Positions 23,754 through 31,748 of a DNA stretch of 64,000 bases are shown here, one piece after another. The DNA comes from Thermobifida halotolerans (GTDB lineage: Bacteria > Actinomycetota > Actinomycetes > Streptosporangiales > Streptosporangiaceae), in NCBI RefSeq assembly GCF_003574835.2, contig NZ_CP063196.1, positions 806,001 through 870,000 of the forward strand. The letters run 5' to 3'. Below the pieces are notes generated by a model that was not told where the DNA came from, ran no database searches, and saw only the letters and a program-made list of their open reading frames with translations. How positions within the stretch are numbered: position 1 is the first letter of the stretch; every line of letters starts with the position of its first letter. Both the position numbers and the translations under genes were made by a program.

Positions 23754-25283
23754 TCACTCCCGGGACACGTCGACGCGGTCCAGCGGGTGGGTGGCCGGGC
23801 CGTGCAGGACCTCGCCGTCGAGGCCGAAGCGCGAGCCGTGGCAGGGGCACTCCCACGCCTCCTCGGCGGCGTTGAAGGCGACGATGCAGCCCAGGTGGGT
23901 GCAGCGCGCCGACACCGCGTGCGCCGTGCCCGACCCGTCGCGGTAGACGGCGCAGCGCTGCCCGTTCACCCGCACCACGGCCCCCGACCCCGGCGGGATC
24001 TCCTCGACCGAGTCGACGTGCGTGGTGGTCAGCCGGTCCCCGATGAAGTGCCGGGCCACCGACGCCTGGAGCCTGAAGAACGCGGGGGCCTCGCGCAGTC
24101 CCCGCAGCCGCCGCGGATCGTACAGCTCGGCCCAGGGAGAGGCGCCGCCGGTGATGAGCGCGGCGAGCAGCCTGCCCGACATGACGCCGTTGCTCATGCC
24201 CCAGGCGCCGTAGCCGGTGGCGACCCAGACGTGCTCGGTGCCGGGGTGGAACAGGCCGACGTAGGGCACGCGGTCGGTGGTGTGGTTGTCCTGGGCGGCC
24301 CAGCGGTGGGTGATCTCGGTGACGTCGAACCGCTCCCGGGTCCACTCGGCCAGCCGCAGGTACATCTCCTCGGTGTCGCCGGTGCCGGGCTTGAACGTCT
24401 CCCCGGTGACGATGAGCAGCCGCCGCCCGTCGCCGTAGGGGGTGGTGCGCACCGAGCGGGTGTTCTGCTCGGTGGTGAGGTAGGCGCCGCCGGGGGCCCG
24501 GTCGGCGGGCAGCGGCGCGGCCACGACGAGTTCGCGGCGCGGTTCCAGCCGGGAGAACAGCAGCGCCCGGTCGAAGACGGGGTAGTGGGTGGCCACGACG
24601 ACGTCGCGGGCGGTCACCGTCGCCCCGTTCTCGGTGGTCAGCCGGCACGGGTCGCCCTCGTCCAGGTCGAGCACGCGGGTGCGCTCGTAGACGCTGCCGC
24701 CGTGGTCCAGCAGGTCGGCGACCAGCGCCGTCAGGTACTTGCGGGGGTGGAACTGGGCCTGGCCGGTCACCCGGACCGCGCCCGCCACGTCGAACGGCAG
24801 GCCGGTGTCGGTGGTGAACGACGCGGGCAGCCCGGCCTCGCGCGCGGCGTCGGCCTCGGCGCGGATCTGGTCGACGCCGTCGGCGGACTCGACGTAGGAG
24901 TAGGCGGGCACGCGCTCCAGGTCGCAGTCGGCGCCGAGTTCGTCGGCGACCTCGGCGACGTGCTCGACCGCGTCCTGCTGGGAGCGCGCGTACAGGCGCG
25001 CGCCCTCCGCGCCGTGCGCCCTGGCCAGTTGGGAGTAGACCAGGCCGTGCAGTGCCGACAGCTTCGCCGTGGTGTAGCCGGTGGTGCCCGCGGCGACGCG
25101 GTCGGCCTCCAGGATCGCCACGGAACGCCCCGCGCGGGCCAGTTCCCAGGCGGTGCAGATCCCGGCGATGCCGCCGCCGACCACGGCGACGTCGACCTCG
25201 ACGTCGCCGTCGAGCGCGGGGTGCGGAGTGGGCGGGACCGAGTCCATCCAGTAGGACTCGTGGGTTCCGGGCAGCGTCGTCAT
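23754..25283 (-). CDS. FAD-dependent oxidoreductase with C-terminal Rieske [2Fe-2S] domain
   Basis: The 509-residue protein is a DadA-like FAD enzyme fused to a Rieske domain, the YhfW-type layout. The N-terminal dinucleotide fold is VDVAVVGGGIAGICTAWELA (about residues 30-49). YTTAKLSALHGLVYSQLA and the ATGYGAWGMSNGVMSG flavin-binding segment follow. The Rieske ligands are CTHLGC and CPCHGS (about residues 460-483). It probably oxidises an amine or amino acid and passes electrons to the iron-sulfur centre. The start overlaps the stop of the LacI gene (ATGA), so the two are one operon under that repressor. Its substrate is not evident, although the imino-acid operon on the other side of the operator is suggestive. 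Confidence 0.88.
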   Translation of the reverse strand: MTTLPGTHESYWMDSVPPTPHPALDGDVEVDVAVVGGGIAGICTAWELARAGRSVAILEADRVAAGTTGYTTAKLSALHGLVYSQLARAHGAEGARLYARSQQDAVEHVAEVADELGADCDLERVPAYSYVESADGVDQIRAEADAAREAGLPASFTTDTGLPFDVAGAVRVTGQAQFHPRKYLTALVADLLDHGGSVYERTRVLDLDEGDPCRLTTENGATVTARDVVVATHYPVFDRALLFSRLEPRRELVVAAPLPADRAPGGAYLTTEQNTRSVRTTPYGDGRRLLIVTGETFKPGTGDTEEMYLRLAEWTRERFDVTEITHRWAAQDNHTTDRVPYVGLFHPGTEHVWVATGYGAWGMSNGVMSGRLLAALITGGASPWAELYDPRRLRGLREAPAFFRLQASVARHFIGDRLTTTHVDSVEEIPPGSGAVVRVNGQRCAVYRDGSGTAHAVSARCTHLGCIVAFNAAEEAWECPCHGSRFGLDGEVLHGPATHPLDRVDVSRE

Positions 25284-26368
25284 GGGGAGCCCACTTCCCC
25301 TGTTCCCGCCGTGTGACACATGGCGTGGGGCGGTTCCGTGCCGGGGGCCGGCCACGTGGGGGGAGCGCAGGAGGCGCGGGTGATCAGGCGTGCGCCGATC
25401 CGGTAGGTGAGGCCGGGGGAGTCGGCTGTGCTCAGGGTGCCGCGGATCTGCTGCATGAGCAGGTCGAAGGCGAGTCGGCCCAGTTCGGCGGCGCCGTTGT
25501 CGACGACCGTGATGGGTGGTTGCCAGTTCGCCAGCCAGTGGATGTCCTCGTGGCAGACGAGGGAGAGCCGGTCGGGAACACGGATTCCGGCGCTGGCCAG
25601 GGTGGGCAGGACCCCGAAGACCGCCTCGTGGTTGGCGCCGAACAGCGCCGTCATGTCGGGTGCCCGCTCCAGCAGGCGGCGGGTGGCCTCGGCGCCGAAC
25701 GCGGGGGAGAAGGGGCCGCGCTCCAGCAGGACCGGGTCGGCTTCCAGGCCGTGTTCGCGCAGTGCCTCCTCGTAGCCCGCGTAGCGCTCCCGTCCCGAGT
25801 TGGCCGAGGGCAGACCGCCCAGGTAGCCGATCCGCCGGTGGCCCAGTTCCAGCAGGTGGCGGGTGGCGGCGTAGGCGCCCTCGCGGTCGGAGGCCAGCAC
25901 AGAGGGCGCGCGGCCGTCGTCGGGGGCCCGGATCACGTTGACCACCGCGGTGCCCGCGTCCAGCATCTCGTCGCACGTCGCGGCGTTCTTTCCGGTGCCG
26001 ATGACGAGCACGCCGTCCACGTTGTGCTCGGCGAGCATGCGCAGCACCGACTCCTCCCGGGCCTCCTCGGCGTCGGTGATGCACAGGATCACCTGGTAGC
26101 CCTCGTCGGCGGCGCAGCGCTGCACGACTCCGGCGATGGTGTGGAAGGAGGCGTTGATCAGGTTGTTCATGACCAGGCCGATGAGCTTCGAACGGCGGGA
26201 GCGCAGGGCGCTGGCCGCCCGGTTGGGCCGGTAGCCCAGGCGTCTGGCCGCGTTCTCCACCGCGGTGCGGGTCTCGGGCGCGATGAGCGGCGATCCGCTC
26301 AGCGCCCGCGACGCCGTGCTGCGCGACACTCCGGCCGCGGCAGCCACATCCTTGAGTGTGACCGCCAT
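25280..26368 (-). CDS. LacI-family transcriptional repressor
   Basis: The 362-residue protein has an N-terminal LacI helix-turn-helix (TLKDVAAAAGVSRSTASRAL, then hinge helix YRPNRAASALRSRRSKLIG) and a periplasmic-binding-protein-like core (residues 60-340). The core carries DGVLVIGTGKNAATCDEML, HRRIGYLGGLPS and LSLVCHEDIHWLANW. The last 30 residues are proline/threonine-rich. ATG 26368 follows GGAGGAGG. A perfect palindrome TGCAAACGTTTGCA sits 27 bases upstream, so it very likely represses itself, the coupled FAD/Rieske gene and possibly the divergent imino-acid operon. The effector is unknown. Confidence 0.92.
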   Translation of the reverse strand: MAVTLKDVAAAAGVSRSTASRALSGSPLIAPETRTAVENAARRLGYRPNRAASALRSRRSKLIGLVMNNLINASFHTIAGVVQRCAADEGYQVILCITDAEEAREESVLRMLAEHNVDGVLVIGTGKNAATCDEMLDAGTAVVNVIRAPDDGRAPSVLASDREGAYAATRHLLELGHRRIGYLGGLPSANSGRERYAGYEEALREHGLEADPVLLERGPFSPAFGAEATRRLLERAPDMTALFGANHEAVFGVLPTLASAGIRVPDRLSLVCHEDIHWLANWQPPITVVDNGAAELGRLAFDLLMQQIRGTLSTADSPGLTYRIGARLITRASCAPPTWPAPGTEPPHAMCHTAGTGEVGSP

Positions 26369-26395
26369 GCCCCTCCTCCGGGAGACTGGACCCTC

Positions 26396-26409
26396 TGCAA
26401 ACGTTTGCA
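26396..26409. promoter_or_regulatory. LacI operator between the regulator and the divergent operon
   Basis: TGCAAACGTTTGCA is a perfect 14-base palindrome with the central CG typical of LacI/GalR operators. It lies 28 bases from the LacI start and 176 bases before the operon that starts at 26585. Confidence 0.85.
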
Positions 26410-26494
26410 CGATGAGGTCCCCATAATGCCACAGGGTTTGGCGGCTGGGCCGTGCTACCGGCAAGTTTCTCCAGGTTAACTCTGTATTACGCGC

Positions 26495-26524
26495 TTGACT
26501 TCTCGTATTTCCCCTGGTGAACAT
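26495..26524 (+). promoter_or_regulatory. putative sigma-70 promoter of the imino-acid/hydantoin operon
   Basis: TTGACT (26495-26500) is a good -35. GAACAT (26519-26524) sits 18 bases downstream as a weak -10. Transcription would start near 26531, with about 54 bases of leader containing a CCCAC/GTGGG hairpin at 26537-26550. Confidence 0.5.
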
Positions 26525-26536
26525 GATGCAACCGAT

Positions 26537-26550
26537 CCCACAAACGTGGG
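26537..26550. promoter_or_regulatory. inverted repeat in the operon leader
   Basis: CCCACAAACGTGGG has five-base arms around AAAC. It shares CAAACGT with the palindrome at 26396-26409, so it could be a second, weaker LacI site or an RNA hairpin just after the presumed transcription start. Confidence 0.4.
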
Positions 26551-26584
26551 TGGGCATCGGTTCGGACGAGTGGGAAGAAGAACC

Positions 26585-27535
26585 ATGGACCGCGGTGACG
26601 TGACCTGGCGGGGCTACTGGCCCGCAGCGCCCACCCCCTTCGACACCGAAGGCCGCCTCGACGAGGACGCCTGGCGTGCGCTGCTCCGCCTCTACCTGGC
26701 GCAGGGCGTGCACGGAGTGCTGGTCAACGGCAGTACCGGCGAGTGGTTCAGCCAGACCCCCGACGAACGCCGCAGCGTGGCCCGGATCGCGGTCGAGGAG
26801 ATCGGCGGCCGGATCCCGGTGGTCGTCGGCGTCACCGCCTACACCCCCGGCGAGGCGGCACGGCTGGCCCGCCACGCGGCCGACATCGGCGCCGACGGGG
26901 CGCTGGCCACCCCGCCGCCCTACGTCCACCCCTCCCCGGCGGAGACCCTCGCCTTCTACACCGAGGTCTGCGCCGCCACCGACCTGCCGTTCATGGTCTA
27001 CAACTGGCCCCGGGGCGTGGCCGTGGACATGGCCGCCGACCAGGACCTGATCCGCCGTCTGTGCGACATCGACACCGTGGTCGCGGTCAAGGACAGCACC
27101 GGCGACTGGCTGCGCATGCTCACCACCGTCGAGTCCGTCGGCGACCGCGTCCGGGTCTTCGGCAGCTTCCTGCACCGCCGCGGACTGGCCGTCCTGCTCG
27201 GGATCGGCGGCGACGGCAACATCGACGGCGGGGCGCTGGGGGCGCCCTTCGCGGTCCCCTACTACGAGGCCGTCCGCGCCGGGGACCGCGAGACCGCCCG
27301 GCACTGGGCGGACCGCTACACCGCACTGTCGTCGGCGCTGGTCAACCCCGACTACAGCGGACGTTTCGCCTCCCCCGTCCCGCAGCTCAAGGCGGCCATG
27401 GCCCTGCTGGGCCAGCCGGGCGGCACGGTGCGGCCCCCGCTGCTGCCCGTCACCGACCCCGACGCGCTCGCCGCGATCGAACGCGCCGTCAAGGCGGCCG
27501 GACTGCCCGAGGCACCCACCGCGGAGGCCCGGTGA
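26585..27535 (+). CDS. DapA-family lyase, possibly 1-pyrroline-4-hydroxy-2-carboxylate deaminase
   Basis: The 316-residue TIM-barrel protein is of the dihydrodipicolinate synthase/N-acetylneuraminate lyase family. It has PAAPTPFDTEGRLDEDAW, the GSTGEW substrate loop, PFMVYNWPRG (catalytic tyrosine) and TVVAVKDSTGDWLRM (Schiff-base lysine). Because the next three genes encode an HcnABC/LhpBEF-like dehydrogenase, the best guess is the LhpC role: deaminating 1-pyrroline-4-hydroxy-2-carboxylate to 2-oxoglutarate semialdehyde. A KdgD-like or other aldolase role remains possible. ATG 26585 follows GGGAAGAAG. It overlaps the next gene by GTGA and heads a 14-gene co-directional run. Confidence 0.8.
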   Translation: MDRGDVTWRGYWPAAPTPFDTEGRLDEDAWRALLRLYLAQGVHGVLVNGSTGEWFSQTPDERRSVARIAVEEIGGRIPVVVGVTAYTPGEAARLARHAADIGADGALATPPPYVHPSPAETLAFYTEVCAATDLPFMVYNWPRGVAVDMAADQDLIRRLCDIDTVVAVKDSTGDWLRMLTTVESVGDRVRVFGSFLHRRGLAVLLGIGGDGNIDGGALGAPFAVPYYEAVRAGDRETARHWADRYTALSSALVNPDYSGRFASPVPQLKAAMALLGQPGGTVRPPLLPVTDPDALAAIERAVKAAGLPEAPTAEAR

Positions 27536-27837
27536 GCGCCCGCAGGCCGGCGTCCGCCGCCCCCGGTCCGTGGATCGTGCTCCACCTGGACGGGGAGGCG
27601 GTCCGCACACCGGCGGGAACCAGCGTCGCCGCCGCGCTCATCGCGCACGGCCGCTGGGACTTCCGACGCGACGCGGTCACCGGCCAACCGCGCGGACCCT
27701 TCTGCGGGATGGGGGTCTGCATGGAATGCGAGGTCACCGTGGACGGCACCCCCGGACGACGGGCCTGCCTGGAACGGGTGCGCCCCGGAATGCGGATCGA
27801 CACCGGCCGCACCGCCCCCGACAGGGAGGACTCATGA
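27532..27837 (+). CDS. small [2Fe-2S] subunit of an HcnABC-type amino/imino-acid dehydrogenase
   Basis: This 101-residue ferredoxin-like protein has the compact cluster motif CGMGVCMEC followed by a distal cysteine in RRACLERVRPGM, as in HcnA, SoxA-N-terminal and LhpF proteins. The strand VLHLDGEAVRTPAGTSVAAALIA is the usual beta-grasp start. It would carry electrons between the two flavin subunits encoded next. It starts at GTG 27532 inside the previous stop and ends in an ATGA overlap with the next gene, so the three subunits should be made in matched amounts. Confidence 0.88.
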   Translation: MSARRPASAAPGPWIVLHLDGEAVRTPAGTSVAAALIAHGRWDFRRDAVTGQPRGPFCGMGVCMECEVTVDGTPGRRACLERVRPGMRIDTGRTAPDREDS

Positions 27838-29285
27838 GCACCCAGCCGACGGCCGCACCGGCCGGCGCGCGCGGCGGAGACCACCGCGCCGACGCGGCCG
27901 TGGTCGGTGCCGGACCCGCCGGACTGTCGGCCGCGCTCACCCTGGCCCGCGGCGGACTGTCGGTCGTCCTCCTCGACGAGCAACCCGAACCCGGCGGCCA
28001 GTACTACCGCCGCCCCGGACCGGAGGTGACCGAGCGCCTCGGCGACCACCGTCCCGAGGGCGCCCGCCTCGTCGCCGAGGTCCGCGCCGCCGGGGTGCGC
28101 GTGCTCACCGGGCACACCGTCTGGGGCGTCAGCGACGACCGCGCCGCGCTGCTGGCCGTCGCCCCCGACGGCACGACCACGCGCGTCCACGCCGCCCACA
28201 CCGTCATCGCCACCGGGGCCTTCGAGCGCGCCATCCCGTTCGCCGGATGGCACCTGCCCGGCGTCGTCACCCCCGGACTGGCCCAGCACATGGCCGAGGA
28301 GGGGGTCGCCGTGGGCTCCCGGGTGCTGGTCGCCGGATCGGGGCCGTTCCTGCTGCCGGTCGCCCGCTCCCTGCTGGAGCGGGGCGCCCGCGTCCTCGCC
28401 GTGGTCGAGGCCGGAACCCCCTACCGGATGGGCGTACGCGCGCTCGGCGCCGCCCGCTTCCCCGGCCGCCTGGCGGAACTCTCCTCCCACCTGCTGGGCC
28501 TGGCCCGCCACCGTGTCCCCCTGCTGCAGGGAGCGGTCGTCACCGAGGCTCGCGGCCGGAGCCGGGTGGAGTCGGCGACCGTGGCCCCGCTGCGGGACCC
28601 GCACCGGGTCCTGCACCGCTACGACGTGGACGCGTTGTGCGTGGGATACGGCTTCCGCCCGCAGACCGACCTCGCCCAACTGCTGGGCTGCGCGATGCGC
28701 CGCGACCCCGCCACCGGCGACCAGACCCCCGTGGTGACCGGCCCCGGCCGCACCTCCCGCGCGGGCGTGTACGTCGTGGGGGAGGCCGCCGGGGTGGCCG
28801 GGGCCCCGAGCGCCCTCGCCCGGGGGGAGGCCGCCGCCCTGGACGTGCTGGCCCGCGCGGGGGGACCCGCGACCCGGGCCGCCCGGCGGAGCGTCGCCGT
28901 CCGCCTGGCCCGCGCACGCCGGTTCGCCGACCTCACCGCCGCGCTCTACCCCGCGCCGGGCGTCCTGGCCGACGCCCTCGTCTCCGCGCTTCCCGACCAC
29001 GCCCTGGTCTGCCGGTGCGAGTCGGTCACCGCGGGAGCCGTGCGCGCGGCCGCCGCCGAACCCGGCGGCGCCGAGGTGCCCGGGATCAAAGGCGCCACCC
29101 GCGCCGGGATGGGCCCCTGCCAGGCACGGGAGTGCGGGCCGGCGCTGGCCGCGCTGCGCGACCGCACCGGGGCGCCCGGCCAGGCCGCCGTCCCCGCCCG
29201 GATGCCGGTGCGCCCCCTGCCGCTGACCGCCGTGCCCGCCCCCGAGCACACGACCGACCGGAGGAAGCCGCATGGGCACCGCTGA
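27834..29285 (+). CDS. FAD subunit with Bfd-like cluster motif (HcnB/LhpE-like)
   Basis: The 483-residue protein opens with AAVVGAGPAGLSAALTLARG and QPEPGGQYYRR, then a second nucleotide-binding loop VLVAGSGPFLLPVARSLLERG (NAD or FAD). It ends with a Bfd-like iron-sulfur motif (VCRCESVTAG, then GMGPCQARECG). This is the HcnB/D-hydroxyproline dehydrogenase alpha-type subunit. It should accept electrons from the other flavin subunit through the small 2Fe-2S protein. The last 40 residues are proline-rich and overlap the next gene by 14 bases. Amine or cyanide-forming glycine oxidation (HcnB) is the alternative role for this architecture; no other cyanide context is present. Confidence 0.88.
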   Translation: MSTQPTAAPAGARGGDHRADAAVVGAGPAGLSAALTLARGGLSVVLLDEQPEPGGQYYRRPGPEVTERLGDHRPEGARLVAEVRAAGVRVLTGHTVWGVSDDRAALLAVAPDGTTTRVHAAHTVIATGAFERAIPFAGWHLPGVVTPGLAQHMAEEGVAVGSRVLVAGSGPFLLPVARSLLERGARVLAVVEAGTPYRMGVRALGAARFPGRLAELSSHLLGLARHRVPLLQGAVVTEARGRSRVESATVAPLRDPHRVLHRYDVDALCVGYGFRPQTDLAQLLGCAMRRDPATGDQTPVVTGPGRTSRAGVYVVGEAAGVAGAPSALARGEAAALDVLARAGGPATRAARRSVAVRLARARRFADLTAALYPAPGVLADALVSALPDHALVCRCESVTAGAVRAAAAEPGGAEVPGIKGATRAGMGPCQARECGPALAALRDRTGAPGQAAVPARMPVRPLPLTAVPAPEHTTDRRKPHGHR

Positions 29286-30459
29286 CGCCGTCATCGTCGG
29301 AGCGGGCGTGCTCGGTTGCGCGACCGCCTTCGAACTCGCCCGGTCCGGCCTGCGCGTGGTCGTGCTGGAGCGCGGGGCGCCCAACCGGGAGGGCTCCGGA
29401 ACCACCGCGGGCAACCTGCACATCCAGGCCATCCACACCCGCCGCCCCGGCCAGGAGGTCCCCGTCGACAGCGCCCGGCTGCTGCCCGTGCAGCACGCCG
29501 CCGGACTTCTGTGGGAGGACGTCGAGACCCGACTGGACGCAGACCTGGAGGTCCGGCGCAACGGCGGGTTCATGGTCGCCGAGACCCCCGAGCAGTACGC
29601 GGAGCTGCGGACCAAGCACCGCTGGGAGACCGGGATCGGTCTGCGCACCGAGGTACTGGATGGCGACACCGCCCGCCGGGAACTGCCGCTGCTGGGCCCC
29701 TCCGTGACCGCCGCCACCTGGTGCCCCCACGACGGCTACGCCAACCCGCTGAAGACCGGCCCCGCCTACCTGGCAGCGGCCCGCCGCCACGGCGCACGCG
29801 TTCACGCCTTCACCCCGGTGACCGGCCTGACCCGGCACACCGGCGCCTGGCGGGTCCACACCGCCCACGACCACTACGACACCCCCGTCGTCGTCAACGC
29901 CGCCGGACCGTGGATCGCCCAGGTCTGCGCCCTGGCCGGAGCGGACGTGCGCATGGCCCCGGTCGCCATCCAGATGCACGCCACCGTGCGTGTCCCACCG
30001 GTCCTGCGCCACCTGGTGCAGCACATCGGGGAAGGGCTGTCGGTCAAGCAGGTCGCCGCGGGCAACGTCCTCATCGGCGGCGGCTGGCCGGCCCGCCGCC
30101 TCGACCTGGCGGGGCGCAGTGAGGTCAGCGTGGAAAGCCTCGTCGGCAACGTCGACCAGGCCGGACGGGTCCTGCCGTTCCTCGCCGGGCTGCGGCTGCT
30201 GCGCACCTGGGCCGGGCCACTGGCCGCCACCCCCGACGAGATGCCCCTCATCGGGGAGGTCCCCGGCCACACCGGCCTCTACGTGGTCGGCGGCACCTAC
30301 GCCTTCACCTTCGCCCCGCTGTGGGCGGAGACGCTCCGCCGACTCGTCACGGGCGGGCGCCCCCGCGTCGACGTCACCGACTTCTCCCCCCGACGACTGA
30401 TGGGGACCGACCGGACCGCCCCCAAGTCCCGACTGCCGGAAGGAAAGACCCAGTGCTGA
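29272..30459 (+). CDS. DadA/sarcosine-oxidase-like FAD dehydrogenase subunit (HcnC/LhpB-like)
   Basis: The 395-residue protein is the catalytic D-amino-acid or imino-acid oxidising subunit type. It starts AVIVGAGVLGCATAFELARSG, has GTTAGNLHIQAIHTRRPGQE and VVNAAGPWIAQVCALAGADV, and ends with GLYVVGGTYAFTFAPLWAE closing the flavin site. With the two preceding genes it forms a three-part dehydrogenase like D-hydroxyproline dehydrogenase LhpB/E/F. ATG 29272 lies inside the end of the previous gene. The substrate (D-Pro, cis-4-hydroxy-D-proline, sarcosine-like) is inferred from context only. Confidence 0.87.
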   Translation: MGTADAVIVGAGVLGCATAFELARSGLRVVVLERGAPNREGSGTTAGNLHIQAIHTRRPGQEVPVDSARLLPVQHAAGLLWEDVETRLDADLEVRRNGGFMVAETPEQYAELRTKHRWETGIGLRTEVLDGDTARRELPLLGPSVTAATWCPHDGYANPLKTGPAYLAAARRHGARVHAFTPVTGLTRHTGAWRVHTAHDHYDTPVVVNAAGPWIAQVCALAGADVRMAPVAIQMHATVRVPPVLRHLVQHIGEGLSVKQVAAGNVLIGGGWPARRLDLAGRSEVSVESLVGNVDQAGRVLPFLAGLRLLRTWAGPLAATPDEMPLIGEVPGHTGLYVVGGTYAFTFAPLWAETLRRLVTGGRPRVDVTDFSPRRLMGTDRTAPKSRLPEGKTQC

Positions 30460-31748
30460 ACCACAACCGCCCACGGCCCGAGCCCGGAGAGGCGTCCGCG
30501 CCCGGATCGCTGTGGTTGACCAACGCCCACGTGGTGGACGTGCGCACCGGCGATTTGCGCCGCGACCGCAACGTGGAGATCACCGGCGGACGCGTCGCGC
30601 GGATCACCGCCGAGGCGCCCGCCCCCGGCGAACGCACCGTCGACCTGGGCGGACGCTACCTGGTGCCGGGACTGATCTCGGTGCACACCCACCTGTCGGT
30701 CCTCTACCCCTTCAGCGACGCCGACGACGACGAGGACTCCGCGACCACGGTGCTGCGCGCCGCGGCACGCGCCCGCGACGCCCTGAACGCCGGAGTCACC
30801 ACGGTGCGCACACTCGGCGAGCAGAACCGCGCCGACCTCATGCTGCGCGCGGCGGCCGCCGAGGGCTGGGCCCCGGCGCCCCGCATCGTGGGCGCCGGAC
30901 TGGCGGTCTCCACCACCGGCGGACACGGCAAGGGCGGCCTCAGCGTCTTCGCCGACGGCCACGACGCCTTCCTGCGCGCCGCACGCGCCGAACTGGACGC
31001 CGGGGCCGACCACATCAAGATCTTCATCACCGGAGGCATCGCCCACCTGGGCGAGACCTTCAACAGCTCCCAGACCTCCCCCGAGGAGATGCGCGCCGCG
31101 GTACGCGCCGCCCGGGAGCACGGCACCTACGTCGTGGCGCACGCCGGGGGCTCCGGCGCGATCAGGGAGGCGCTGGCCTGCGGGGTGCGCGGCTTCGAGC
31201 ACGGATACGACCTCGACGGGGAGACCATCGCGCAGATGGCGCGCCACCGGGCGTTCCTCACCCCCACCCTGACCGTGACCCGCTGCCCCGACTGGATGCG
31301 CGCCCACGACTTCACCGAATGGCAGATCGAACTGGCCATGGAGGTCGGTCCCAGGCACCTGGACAGCATCCGGCGCGCCGTCGCCCAGGGCCTCAACACC
31401 ACGGGCGACCCCGAGGCACCGGGCATCACCATCGTCACCGGCACCGACTACCCGCCCGGTGAACCCATGGACGGCACCGTCACCCAGGTCCGCGAGATGC
31501 AGTTCCTCACCGACGCGGGACTCTCCCCGCTCCAGTCGCTGCAGGCCGCCACCGTCAACGCCGCGCGCCTGGTCATGCTCGACCACGAGATCGGGCTGGT
31601 GGAGGAGGGATACGTCGCCGACCTCATCGCGGTGGGCTCCGACCCCACCTCCGACATCGCCGCCCTCCACGACATCCCCCTGGTGGTCCAGGGAGGCCGC
31701 GTCGTGCGCGACGACCTGCCCGCAGCTCCCACCGGAGGACAGCAGTGA
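30453..31748 (+). CDS. amidohydrolase, prolidase-like (Xaa-Pro/N-acyl amino acid type)
   Basis: The 431-residue metal-dependent hydrolase has the amidohydrolase signatures VPGLISVHTHLSVL (HxH), DHIKIFITGGI (bridging lysine), YVVAHAGG, GFEHGYDLDGE and VTGTDYPPG (metal aspartate). Related proteins cleave Xaa-Pro or Xaa-Arg dipeptides and N-acyl amino acids. In this operon, with a dipeptide transporter and an imino-acid dehydrogenase, release of (hydroxy)proline from a dipeptide is a reasonable inference. GTG 30453 overlaps the end of the previous gene by 7 bases, and GGAAAG is upstream. The stop overlaps the HyuA start (GTGA). Confidence 0.85.
   Translation: MLNHNRPRPEPGEASAPGSLWLTNAHVVDVRTGDLRRDRNVEITGGRVARITAEAPAPGERTVDLGGRYLVPGLISVHTHLSVLYPFSDADDDEDSATTVLRAAARARDALNAGVTTVRTLGEQNRADLMLRAAAAEGWAPAPRIVGAGLAVSTTGGHGKGGLSVFADGHDAFLRAARAELDAGADHIKIFITGGIAHLGETFNSSQTSPEEMRAAVRAAREHGTYVVAHAGGSGAIREALACGVRGFEHGYDLDGETIAQMARHRAFLTPTLTVTRCPDWMRAHDFTEWQIELAMEVGPRHLDSIRRAVAQGLNTTGDPEAPGITIVTGTDYPPGEPMDGTVTQVREMQFLTDAGLSPLQSLQAATVNAARLVMLDHEIGLVEEGYVADLIAVGSDPTSDIAALHDIPLVVQGGRVVRDDLPAAPTGGQQ

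Noticed and set aside
27532-30459. HcnABC hydrogen cyanide synthase
   Set aside because: The three-subunit architecture is shared by cyanide synthase and D-hydroxyproline dehydrogenase. The neighbouring DapA-family lyase, prolidase-like hydrolase and peptide importer favour imino-acid catabolism, so the hcn name was not used.
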